64,000 bases of DNA, taken from contig JAXRKP010000993.1 in the NCBI GenBank assembly GCA_037039925.1, forward strand, positions 1 to 64,000. The letters are read 5' to 3'. Positions within the stretch are counted from its first letter, which is position 1; every line of letters begins with the position of its first letter. The position numbers and the translations under genes were made by a program. Source of the stretch: Doris montereyensis. Lineage: Eukaryota; Mollusca; Gastropoda; Nudibranchia; Dorididae. Below, in pieces: positions 1-11,600 of the stretch. The notes beneath the pieces were generated by a model. It was not told where the DNA came from, did no database searches, and worked only from the letters and a program-made list of their open reading frames with translations.

Positions 1-639
1 TGTGTAAATATTTTCTGTATCTGCTTTTACTTATATTATTATGATATTTTTGCCTGTTCATTTCACCATCTATTATAATGTTGGCAACTACTAGAAATAT
101 TACGAATGCTAGTAATACTTCTGCGACTACTATGTTCACCACTATTATTATGATTAACTTTTGTTGTTGTCATTGCTATCTTTGTTGGGGTTTTTTTTGT
201 TGTTTTTTACCATCGTCATTATTATCACCCTTAGTTCGCTTTGTTATTATGTGGATTGTGAAGTGTAAAATGATTTATGTGAACCTAACATGAATTGCCT
301 GAAAAGGACAATAAAGATTTATTATTATGTATATTAGACAGTCTGGACTTGTTGTTCTTATATTAAGGTTAAGCTGATCTAATGTTTATAAACAGTTAAC
401 CATTAATTTATAGCATTGAAGAAAATATTAAGCTTATTTCTGGCTCTTTGTTCTTCTAAAGGTATCCATTGCAACTGGTTCATGTTGGTATTTCATTTTG
501 TGTATGTATAATTATTTAGTTACAAAGCAGGCTGTACTTTATTTTACTTTCTCAATTTTTTGTATGTAGGTCTGTTGTGTGGGTCTCAGACACAGCTATC
601 ATAATCCAAGTATTGTTTTTACTAAAGCCTTGTAGCACT

Positions 640-965
640 TCTCTCTTTACATTTAGAGAGGATAGTTGTAAAGGTGTCTCATAAGGAAGGCCAAAAGGCC
701 ATTCGATTTTCTGCATATTGCTTTATGTTGTTCTTTTCATTGCAATTTGGTATCTATTGCAACTCCTGGGTATTTTGCACTGTTGGTTATTCTTAGTTTT
801 TGGTTTGACTCAAAAATATTAATTCAATTTTTGCTTTTAAGTGGTGCGTTTGATTTTGTTTTTAAAGTCTTCAGTGCTATTGATGAGTTTTATTTTTGTT
901 GGCAGTCCGTTCAACAGCCTGTACTAGGTAAAATGAGTACACAGGTGACAATCGATATTTGAAGA
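640..965 (-). mobile_element. LINE 3' remnant (reverse transcriptase C-terminus)
   Basis: Minus-strand translation of about 845-960 gives LLNGLPTKIKL then INSIEDFKNKIKRTT, with drift. This matches the usual last residues of CR1/Jockey-type LINE proteins (R-x-WNSLP...SFKNKL). It is related to the copy at 47771-47888. The sequence beside it (AATGGCCTTTTGGCCTTCC on the minus strand, about 680-705) would be 3' UTR. A second partial copy seems to lie at 325-480. Confidence 0.55.
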
Positions 966-1398
966 TCGAAACATAATTATGTACGTTTGGCAGCTTGGTC
1001 TGGTTCTTGTATTCTGTCTACTCCATTCGCTTTATGATACGCATGTATATATATATAACTTTTATGTATAATATTATAATTATATGTTATGATGTATCTA
1101 CATAGTCTGTCTATAACCTATGGCCACCCAAAGTTTATCGCTCAAAGTTTTTTTTCCTCGCTTCACGCTAGCTGCAACTCAGCCAGCACCCGCCCGCAGT
1201 ATGAAGTATGACAATGATTTGAGGATGACCATCCCAAATTTATTGCTCAAACTCAAATTTTAATTTCCACTCGCTTCACGCTAGCTTCAACCAAAGATGC
1301 TAGTATCTTTGATTCAACTCCCGCCATTTATTTTAGTATGGCCTCACAGATTTTGACTGCTAGTGTGCTCTCTTTCATGACGAGAGAGACAGGGGAGA

Positions 1399-1400
1399 GG

Positions 1401-1481
<81 letters not shown>
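1399..1481. repeat. (GA)n microsatellite
   Basis: About 40 almost pure GA units after AGGGGGAGAG. Any ORF across it is an artefact. Confidence 0.98.
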
Positions 1482-1485
<4 letters not shown>

Positions 1486-2053
1486 GGGCTGTATTATGGA
1501 ATGGAAAAGTGAAAAAATGATGAAGAGTAAGACTTAGACAAGATTGAGAAATGAATGAGAGAGAAAGGGTGCTTAAGTCTTGGACAAGAGAGAAGAAATG
1601 AGATAGAAGGGATACAAGAAGGTACAAACAAATAAGAATTTAATTATAAAATATACATGTACATTTTATTGCCAGCCTTCATTCCATACGGATTAGCAAC
1701 ACATTGATTGAGATTACTTACGCTTTGACTTACTGCTCATCTTGAAATAAGTTGTCTTACTTCCTTCACACAAATATCAATTAATTTCAACATTTGCATG
1801 ATTTCCATACCTTTATTGAATCTTTTCTTCATTTTCTCATTCTATAATACACCCCCTCCCAATTTTTCTCTTTCTTCAGTTCTCTGATCTCCTCTTTTCA
1901 CTTCTTACCTTTTAACTTGTCAAATCCTTTTATTTCCCCCTTTCGCTTAAATTTATTCTATCCTCACCATTTCTTGCTTCTGCTCCTCTCGACTCATCAC
2001 ATTCTCCTCCTTTCTGCTTTTTCATTTGACACCACACGGTGTGATGCCTGTAT

Positions 2054-2147
<94 letters not shown>
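2054..2147. repeat. (TA)n microsatellite
   Basis: About 47 TA units, uninterrupted. Confidence 0.98.
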
Positions 2148-2150
<3 letters not shown>

Positions 2151-3479
2151 TATTCATTGTTTGTTGTCCGACAAAGGGTTATACCTGAAATGTTACGTGC
2201 TTGTTCTGTCTTGCTTGGTATTACTTATGGTCGTTTATCATTCTCCCAGTAAAAACAGAACATGACTTTAAACTGTCGTACTGAGGACTTGACTTAAAAT
2301 AATTAAATTTAAGTACATCACTTGAAATAATAATTTATTTGTAATTGAAGTCAAATTAAAAGTATGCACGTAATTAATTATCGTTACCAATCAGTCATAA
2401 CTACGCTGTATTGTATTACACTTCATAATAAGTACATTACGACGAATACCTTGAGTATTGAGGTGTCACTCCCCCCCCATCCTTTCCCACCACCTCCCCC
2501 TCTCCCACACACGCACCCTCATACTATCATACAATAGTCATACTGGACACACATTTTCAAGTCAGGTATAAAGCCTGGTTCTTGCTCGAGCGGGATGCTA
2601 AAACTCTCTCAATCAACGTGTGAATGAGAACACATGTACATGTACTTTAACTAGTCTAGGCGTACTAAATTTATAATTTTGTTGTCAGAGGATTACGGGT
2701 TTTAGTTCCCCAGAAATCCTCTGGCTCCTTGAACATTTTTATTTTCGTCACACTGCATGACATGACTGAGTGAACAGTCTTCTGACTGACAAAGACAAAA
2801 TAGTGCGGCAGTTTGCGATATTATTTTATCTAACATAATAATACAATTTTAAGTATTATTATTGTGAAATGTGAATAGCCCCCCAACATATTTGGGCAAT
2901 GTATGTAAAGTCAAATTCACTATGAATATTTATATAATGCTCTATTATATTAATGCGCTAAGACCGGATATTCATACCATGCTTCCTCATCCACAGCAAC
3001 TATGTACTCGATACTACTTTAAACGTTCCGATTTTTCAGATCAATAAAAACAAAGTAGGAAATATTATCCTTTTACTTTTACAAGCTTTCTGCGCGTCAA
3101 TTTAATAAGTATATTAAATTTTCTGCGTTTTTCTTACGACCTTCATGAACTTCGTGATAGGAAAATCTATACTTGTTGATTTCTGAGAATAATCATGGAG
3201 TGACACAATCATAAGTGCCTAATCATAGAGACATGAGAGTATTCACAATTCTATAAGTACGATTAGGGAAGTGTAAAATCAGAAATAACACCGCTTTCAC
3301 TCAAGCCTTCTTGAACCACCGGATAGACCTGGCAATCAAGGAAGCGCTGTGAGAGGTGAGTGCATGATGATGCCTATTTATTATCCTTCTTTAGATTTTT
3401 CCTTTGTTCTTATGAAATCATGAATCTCAGGTGTGATTGATTTTAAGCCGAGAAATATTTTGTGGATTGATAGGATACT

Positions 3480-3665
3480 TTTGTCAAAATCTATGATCTA
3501 GAATAGGTATAGTCATAGCGCTAGCCTAGACTCATCTAATCTAGATCTAGAATCTCTATTCTAGAGGTAGATATAGATCTAGATTATTATTCGTAAATTT
3601 TATCCTACTCTCGTATTCATTGCGGTCTAAACATATTCTAAAATCTAGATCTAGAGCTAGTCATA
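3480..3665. repeat. TCTAGA-rich simple sequence
   Basis: Many overlapping CTAGATCTAGA and TCTAGA words. A second such tract is at 61480-61720. Confidence 0.8.
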
Positions 3666-3931
3666 TTATCACGATCCATACACTGAGTCTAAGATTAGTG
3701 AGGAGACTCAAGAAAAGGAAGTTTATTTGGGAGTTTTCACAAAGCTATAAGATAGAATATATAATATTTGTATCCATGTAATCTGCCCTCATAAATTCAT
3801 GAAAATCCGAGTTCCTGACCTGGCAGTTGTCAGCTAAATGCTAATGTTGGTTCTTTTGAAGGAAAAAAACGCTTCTCACTTCTTTCAATTCATTTCTTGA
3901 ACTGAATATATGAGATCTCCCATTTCCTCCT

Positions 3932-4080
3932 TGGCCATTGAAGATTCTATGATATCTCTAGACACCGAAACAAGATCTGGATCAATCAAGGATCGTCTTG
4001 CCATTGAAGATTCTAGATCTACATATATATATATGATATCTAGACACCGAAACAAGATCTGATCAATCAAGGATCGTCTA
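3932..4080 (+). repeat. Two-unit tandem duplication
   Basis: GCCATTGAAGATTCTA...GATATCTCTAGACACCGAAA...CAATCAAGGATCGTCT occurs at 3934-3999 and again at 4000-4079. The second unit has gained GATCTACATATATATATA. Confidence 0.85.
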
Positions 4081-4785
4081 GAAGACCTTAGTAAAGTTCT
4101 TCCTGCCTGTGTCTAAGACCGTCCATCATTGTCTACTCATATCTGTCCGACGCCAGGTTCTGTGTTACATCCCAATCAATCCCTTTCGACTTTAGAATTA
4201 GATGTAAGATCTCTATCCACTGTACTCTTCCAAGAAGTCTCTGGGTAGCCTTTTTTTCTTTTCTTATTTGTTTCCATATATATAGGCATAGCATTGTGGT
4301 CTTGGCGCATTATGTATCTCTCTGGGTTCATTCTTTAGATATGGCCAAACCATCTTGACTACAATTCATATATATTCAGATGCATGTCCACCCTACCCAT
4401 GATGCTTTTGGGCTAGAGCAATTTGTTTTTGACTAAAAAGAATATCATAGTTTGGCAGAACCAAAGGACATGACTGAGATCATTTTAAAAAATGGGCATT
4501 GTTTTTTTTTGGGTGGGGAGCGGGTGAGAGAACAAATTAGTTTTTGAGTTTGCTTTCAGTTGCATCAGTTTTTCAGGACTTGTATGAGATAGGTTTCGGT
4601 CATGTCCACCTAGCTGATACGATGAGAGACTCAAGACAGCGAACTGTCCACTTGTTCTCAAGCAGTTCAAATATCAATAACATTGTTTTCAGTTGTTAGT
4701 GTGTTGGGTTACGGTAACTTCGGCCTATCAAACACGGCAGAAACTGAAGATCTGTGCGTCGACAGACAGAGCATGAGGAGTTTAA

Positions 4786-5909
4786 CCCATTGCTCTTCGG
4801 ATCGCCCGATCGCGCCTGGTAAAATGATATGCACGTCCTTCAGGAGGCCGAATGCGCCTGAGATCTGTTTGAACGTATACGGCAGGTTTCACAAAATGGT
4901 CCATCCCCATTTCCCTCTTTTTGTCAAAATGTACATCCATTAGAATTCTTCTAGTGGGAAGAGACAGAAGCGTTTATTATACTTATTTTGCCCCACAAGT
5001 AGCCGTGGTTTCAAAGTGAAAGTAACTGCTTACAGATCGAGAATCGGTTGAATCGTTTCTTTTCTACAATTTTTTGGAAATTTCTTTGTTTACAGTACGG
5101 AAGTTGATAGCTATGGCCTTCGATTTTATGAATGTGTTAGTAGGTGAAGACTATTTAGATGAGCCTGATGAAGACGATAATGTTGTAGATGCAGATTTCA
5201 ATGAGTCAGATGTTGAAATTGAATTTGAAGAGCCAGATGAGGATTCTAGTGTGATGATTTTGACCAAGAAACTAGATCTAGATCTATTAGCGATGAAGAC
5301 ACCGGCGATTTACCTACCCCATCTGAATGGAGTGATGAGTTGACTGATGTTTTTGTGCAAAGATTCACAGATTTTCTGGAAGTTAAGTAGTTCTAGATGA
5401 AAATAGTGACCCTATTGACCGTGGCTTTGCTTACTGCCTCAGCCGACAAGCACAAAAGCACACGCATTCCGGGACGAAAAAAATTGCTGCTATCAGTGCT
5501 CAGTGGAGAAACGCAAAATTCCCAAGAACAGAACACCTGAAACTGTTTATGGATGTGTTGTTTGTATGTACTTATGTGAAGGTGCATGCTTTGTCAAATT
5601 TCATAAATTGTTGTAATTGGATTAAATTATGTCACAAAATAAGTTGGGACACCTTTTCAAAGGGTATTTTTATTATTACTATGCAATTAATTATTTTTTT
5701 CACAATTTTCATTACAACACACCCATTCATATCATACACCACATTAAAGAACATTTATTCTTCTTTTTTCTAAAAAAATTTTAAGCCTCAATTCTTAAAA
5801 TTAGATGTTGTAATGTATGTTTTTGTTGTGTCTGTCACTAGTCTTGGAATAGTTCATGCCCTTCAATACATAGGAAAGGAAACTATGAAATGGCTTGAAG
5901 AGCAATGGG
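4786..5909 (+). mobile_element. piggyBac element with internal deletion
   Basis: The ends are CCCATTGCTCTTC and its exact inverted copy GAAGAGCAATGGG, directly flanked by TTAA at 4782-4785 and 5910-5913, the piggyBac target signature. Inside is an acidic N-terminal segment at about 5140-5340 (EDYLDEPDEDDNVVDADF, PTPSEWSDE after a frame shift), as in PGBD-type transposases. At about 5490-5610 is a cysteine-rich C-terminal domain (CCYQCSVEKRK, ETVYGCVVCMYLCEGACF, then KFH), the zinc-binding end of piggyBac transposases. The DDD catalytic core between them is absent, so the copy is non-autonomous. Confidence 0.85.
5089..5610 (+). pseudogene. Remnant piggyBac transposase (N-terminus joined to Cys-rich C-terminus)
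   Basis: The acidic leader (FDFMNVLVGEDYLDEPDED) and the C-terminal Cys/His cluster CxxC...CxxCxxxxC...CFxxFH are recognisable, with about one frame change in each part. The join near 5385-5400 replaces what would be several hundred residues carrying the three catalytic aspartates. It cannot encode an active transposase. The retained Cys-rich domain binds the element's ends in known piggyBacs, so this is a typical deletion derivative. Confidence 0.75.
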
Positions 5910-5913
5910 TTAA

Positions 5914-8482
5914 GCGAGCAAGTTGATTGACGAGAGACTAACAAATGGACACGAGCGATTAAAATGTCAATGACAATTGACTAGACTGTGTGTCATATGT
6001 TGGATTTGGACCAACCATTCTGCTAGCTTTAATTGGCCGCTATATTGGCCTTTTGAGACATGTTGCAACTGAGGGACATTGATCTGCTTATGATAATAGC
6101 CCTTTTTTGTGAACGTGCAACTTAGTGATTTGCATAAAAACTGCTTAACTGCAGTATGATTACCAGTTTACCCTTTGTAAATTTTGAAAAAAATTGTCTC
6201 TGTTGTGATGATACAAGGTCTGTTTGATATTACTGTATAAATAACAAATCTGAAAAGCCAAGACTGGCTGACTATTTCTAATTGACTATATTTCTAAATG
6301 TGAAACTTTGTAAAATTATAATCTAATTTGCATATAATACGGCATAGAGATATTTTATAACATTAGATTTTTAAATACATTTACCTCCTCCGCCTTAGAG
6401 ACCGATCCTCTGGAGATAACAAGAGATCTTTGCTAAATACATTGGAGTGTAGCCTAGATAATTATCATAATATAATGTTTATCGGTCAGATCTCCAGGCT
6501 AAGAGTTAGAGCTCAGACTCAGACAAACTGGAGCAGTACATACAAGAAAGATTAGGAAGAATGAAGCAGTGTACAATTCTTCAGCATTTCCTTTTCTTTT
6601 TTTTTGTGATCACAACACTGTAGCTGTTGCATGAAATAATACAGCCTGATTCAGTTTTAATCCAGACCATCATCAGTGCTTTATACATTGCCTCTAGATA
6701 GCATCAATTATGGTGATGCCTTTGATCTAGTCAAGATTGTTGAACGACATTGACCAGTCTGCAAGCGTTGCATGTCGATTTGAGCTGTAGATGTCAATCG
6801 CCTTGTTCAACCGATCGGTGTCTGACATCAGCATTAAAGAATATGACGAGGCTCGGTAGTGGCTAGCAGTAAAGCAGAGATTCTAGGCCTTCAACACATT
6901 GAAGATACATGACACATTGCATATCAGAAAGAGAAATTATATGTGTGTCATTGCCGTTGGGAATTTTCATTTTTATTGCATTGAGTCAATTATCTTTATT
7001 AATCTTCTTTTTTTAAATAATAGAAATATATATATGTCAATGTATTTGAAGCAAAAACAAATTTAACTTGTTAATCATTAATGTCTGGATGTTAGGAGAC
7101 ATATATATGAAGATAAGAAGATGGGTAAATAGATAGTGCGGTGAAACAAATATACATAACAACCACAATAATTAATGACAAATCAGCTTTGCTTCATACG
7201 CACTCATCAAATTATCATAAATCATTCATGTTCTGTCCATTAATTTTCGAGCAGACCATTTGGCCTTCCGACGAAAGAAAAACCGGCATCGTAGCCAGAC
7301 TGGAGATTTTTTAAGTGGCCTCACGGGGCATGATAATTAAAGATGAAAATTTTGTTTCATGGAAAGCGGTTTCTTAGGCGGAGACCGCTGTACCAGATTT
7401 ATCTTTCCTAAAATTTATATCACAATACCCCTACTAATAAAGATAGATACACATGGATAGATAGAAAATAAGTAATATGTCTAGTCCAATAATTTCATAT
7501 ATGTATCAACCCAAGTAGAGCTCGCCGTGTTACCGAAAGTGACAGTCTTACAGTGAGGGGTTGCCCCAGCCATTTGCATGAAAAAAACGAGTGTGTGTAT
7601 CGGGCAAAGCTAGGATTTAGACTTAGTTTGAATAATGAGTTCAAGTTTACAGATGACAATAGAGCTATAAAACATACATTTTCTATAAGTTGAAAGACTA
7701 AGGAATTCATATTGAGATGTTATTGCAACAGAAACTTAAACTAAGGACTAAACAATAGCAGCGATAGTCGTAATCAACTTAGGCCTCTTACGAAGTGTGT
7801 TGGATGGGAAAGCGTCACTTACGAATGATAACGAGGCTATCGGGAAAGCCACGAGCTTAAAATAAGTTGTAATCTCATTGGCTGTTATTTAACTATGAAC
7901 TCAAAGGTCAATCTACGTCCACAAAACCATTTAAGGAAAGTGGAAATGTCCATTCAAGAAGCCTAGGTGTATGGCCCTAATTATAGTGCCTGCGTGCTTC
8001 CCCATGTGGACGGCAACATGCCCTTTATTTTTGGCGGCGCTTTTCTTGAGTTAAGTCTAAAAATAAGAATGATGTAATATTAATATTAATATTTAACGTA
8101 TTATGATCTTACACTTACAATGAAAAGTAAAAAAACCAACCCAGAATAATGCAATGGAAAAATAAATTTATTGGAACAACGTTCTTCGCTGGTGTTACAT
8201 AGAAATTTATCACATATGAAGAGAATAAAATATGGTGTATGCCCTGCTTGCTTCTCTTTCTAGTTGTTTAAACAATGAAGAAAAAAAAATACCAACAACC
8301 TATTTTACACTCTCACACTAACTTGTCCAATAGTTTCCAAGGTGATTTATGATGTCAAAGTTCAATATCCCGAAGAAAAAAATCTAAGTATGTTCTCTCT
8401 CTCCTTTGCCCTCACGTAGATGATTTGTTTGTTTGTAATTTTACCTCTATTCATATTTTGTTTTCTTCAAAAGAAAAACAAA
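5914..8482. other. Gene-free stretch upstream of RhoGDI
   Basis: No coding sequence is recognised apart from the 7785-8000 dispersed repeat. The RhoGDI promoter and untranslated first exon probably lie here, but I see no decisive signal. The sequence before the start (TTTTCTTCAAAAG) could be a weak acceptor. Confidence 0.4.
7785..8000 (+). repeat. Dispersed repeat, plus copy
   Basis: Shares in the same order, but inverted, the sequence of 60870-61095: AATGATAACGAGGCTA, TCTCATTGGCTGTT, GAACTCAAAGG, TAAGGAAAGT.GAAAT and TAGGTGT.TGGCCCTAA. Lies about 0.5 kb upstream of the RhoGDI start. Confidence 0.65.
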
Positions 8483-8669
8483 ATGGCTGAACCTGGACAA
8501 GAACGTGAAGCACCAGCCCATGAGGAGGTTGAAGAAGAGAATGGACAATCCCAATTATAAAGCTCCTGCTCCAAAGGCACTGGATGATATCCTCCAACAA
8601 GATGCAGATGATGAAAGCTTAGTGAAATACAAAGAAAACTTTTGGGAGGCAACCCAAACTATGTTCATG
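8483..8669 (+). CDS. ARHGDIA-like: RhoGDI coding exon 1 (N-terminal regulatory arm)
   Basis: The start at 8483 is chosen because it opens an acidic MAEPGQEREAPAHEE leader typical of RhoGDI. The next in-frame ATG, at 8505 in another frame, gives a basic leader unlike the family. The conserved YKAPAPKALDD and DADDESLVKYKE segments lie in that second frame, so one extra base is present between about 8540 and 8550. A missing base in AACTTTTGGG (near 8641) restores LLGGNPNYVH before the donor GTAACA at 8670. The two errors cancel, and the exon ends in phase 1, matching the next acceptor. Confidence 0.88.
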
Positions 8670-11600
8670 GTAACAGAAATTCGTAAATTTGATGTTATAT
8701 ATTATGTTATTTCAATGAAGTTAGTTAGAGCTGTTGGAATGTTTGATTTTAAATCGTGTGTCACACGATCATTTGAACTTATACACATTTTATAGACTAC
8801 GCAGACCTCACTTTCAAAATACTGCTGTACTGCAAAAACTAGTAATTTTGTCTAAAGTATTGCAATTGGTACTCATGTTAATCAACACAATGTCTATCTA
8901 GAAAATTCTACTTTTGATGAATTGTCCTGAATATTGTCTTCGATCGCTAGGAAAATATGTGACATATTCTGCACACCTGTTATTGAAAGGTGTTATCCGA
9001 CATACGTATTAAGGAGTTGGGGCGGTTGAAATTAGGGTCATCAAGAGGTAGTTGAGAGCCTGTGAAGGTTTTATTAGGTTTCAAAATGTTATCCTACTCT
9101 TTATAGCTGATTTATATCATGAGTTAAAGCTCACATTTGAAATTTTTTAGATTTTTTAGATCTTTCATACTTTCTGAGAAATTCATGATTTTGTTGAATA
9201 ATTAAGATCGTCTTTAGGATTCATGGCATTGCCTGAATATGGAGATCATATGGCTTTAATAATTTTAATCATAAATTGTTTTTCTTGGTTAGCAAATCAA
9301 TCCACTGTACTTATATCACTGCTTAAAATGGCCATGGGTCTTTGGTGTTACATAAACTTTACTTGTGTTTCATTTGCCTACAATAGTACAAATTGAAAAC
9401 AAATAAAATAAAAATTTGATGTTAACCCTTGTAAGTTAATGTATTGTAAGGCTAACCTGTCGGCTGACCTCAATATCGATTCGTTGTGTAAGAGGCTTCA
9501 GCGCGTGGCACCGATAGTTTTCTCACTCTGCTGTGAGGCTGCCGCTCTTGACCACGACGTACCTGTGATTATTGTGATTGTTTTTTATCTTCGTTGAGTA
9601 AGGTGACATAGTGGGCAATTCATCTTGTTATTGTCATCGTGTTTATATTGCATTGTTACTAACAATAACATCTATTACAGCCTACTTTTATTACACAATA
9701 AAATGGAATAATACTGCAGTTGGCCCATTACTAATGAAGAGGAATGTGAAAGGTATAATAGATATAAAAAAAACGGGTCAAGACCGAGAAATCTTCAGTG
9801 TGCCCAACCTTCATAAAAGCAACAAGGAGACATAAAAAACGAATAAACACTAAACAATGCTGGACAAAACTAATAGAGCCATTGGTGCAACAACCCATCG
9901 TGCAATATTCATCAACAGATCAAGCCTCATAACAACAATGAACAAAAAGAAAGAAGAAAAAAGAAATACAACTGCCATAAGAGAGAGGAGAGAGAGAGAG
10001 AAAGAAAGAGGAAAGAAAACAAAAAGGAGACATAAAGAGAATGAGGAAGATAAAGAAAGACAAATAGAGAGGACAGAGAAAATGAGAGAGACAGGCAGAC
10101 ATACAGAGAGTAGAGATATATGCTAACATATGGTGGGGGGAGGGGGACATGGGTGCATGGTCAGGTTTTACTCGTCATTCAATAATAGCGTGGCTGGCTA
10201 TGTCAAATTTTATGTAGTAGAGTTTCAATGAACAACATTATCTTCATTTCTATTAATTTCTAAAGGAATCTTTTTCATTCTCACATCTAAATATAATGAT
10301 GGCAATATAATACTAATGGTAATACTAGAGAAAATGTCCAACCGCCTTCCGTTAATCCCATGACCGAGTCCAATGTGCATAGGTAACACATTTCCCATTA
10401 TGAAAGAAACAGCCCCCCCTCCCTCCCGTTTATTGCTTTTACAAGTGTGTATCGCCCCAGCTGCACAACGCGCTCTATCCCAGCATACTTCCCATGCTTT
10501 TGAAAAGTCCCTCCCTACCCTATGTCTATTACTAGTATCACCTTCTCTTCTCCTTACAATGACATGAGTGACCATAGTTTTGTATTCTTTGCTGTTCCTC
10601 CCAATAAACAGCCCCCACCCCTTACGCAATCCAGTAGTTCTTCACATCTTCCCCCCATTTCTGCATGTAAGTCTCCCTCCTTAGTCCTTTCTATACAGTA
10701 GGAAGATAGACTCTTGTAGTTTTTAATGGCTATACACTTCATCGAATAGCCGCCCTTCCTCTGGTCCAGATACTACATGTCATCATGACCATTTGAAATG
10801 GACCTGTTTGAAGAGATCAAACTCTCTTTGTTGCTGGTCGCTGAACTCAGATGAATGCTTCAATTTTCCTTGTACTTTCAACACTTCATTCTTATGTGAA
10901 CAAGAGGTGGAGATGTATTTTGACGTATGTTACGTTTGACAATATAACCATCAACACAATGCTCCCCCTGATTGGTTAATCCTAAAACATGATTTCTTCC
11001 TATTGACTGAAGGTCACGCCCTCCATTCAGGCTGACCATAGGTGTGCAATGTGATTGGCCACTAATATCTTTTATTTATATCAATCACTATTTTTTGTGT
11101 GGGTGGAGCTTCTTACTAAAGTAATTGACATCTGTCCAGAAGTTGCGTCGGTCATGCAAAGACAAGAGTCTTTGGTTTTGTCGACTTTGCAGAGGGTCCA
11201 CAGCCTGCATTTGAGATAGAGCTTCTGTGTGTTGTTGTATCTCTTTATAAGAAATATATCGAGTGTTTGTTAGACTCGGAAATGAACTATCACTTTTACT
11301 GCTTTGTAATAATAGATTTTCTCTGTTTGGCGTAGTGTGGGTTGATCAGCGTATTGGTCAGAATAGTGAAGGTAATGACACAAAATAATATGAAAGTCCA
11401 TAGGAACAAAGACAAGACAAATACAAGGAACAGAGAGAGAAAAATCCTGGCCACCACGGGAATCGAATCCGCGGCCTCTGCGTCGGCACCCATCGCCCGC
11501 CATGAAAAGAAAGCGTGTCTCACTGGAAGGGCGGGAGTGGTGCAAATGTCACCCGGAACCCGTCGTTAGCGTAGGTGTGCTTAGGGTGACCAGCAGCGTG

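Noticed and set aside
1328..1627. Ser/Leu or Arg/Glu repeat ORFs over GA tract
   Set aside because: Translation of a dinucleotide microsatellite. The same happens at 20001-20614, 23771-24405 and 56648-57134.
1917..2265. Tyr/Ile repeat ORFs
   Set aside because: Translation of a TA microsatellite.
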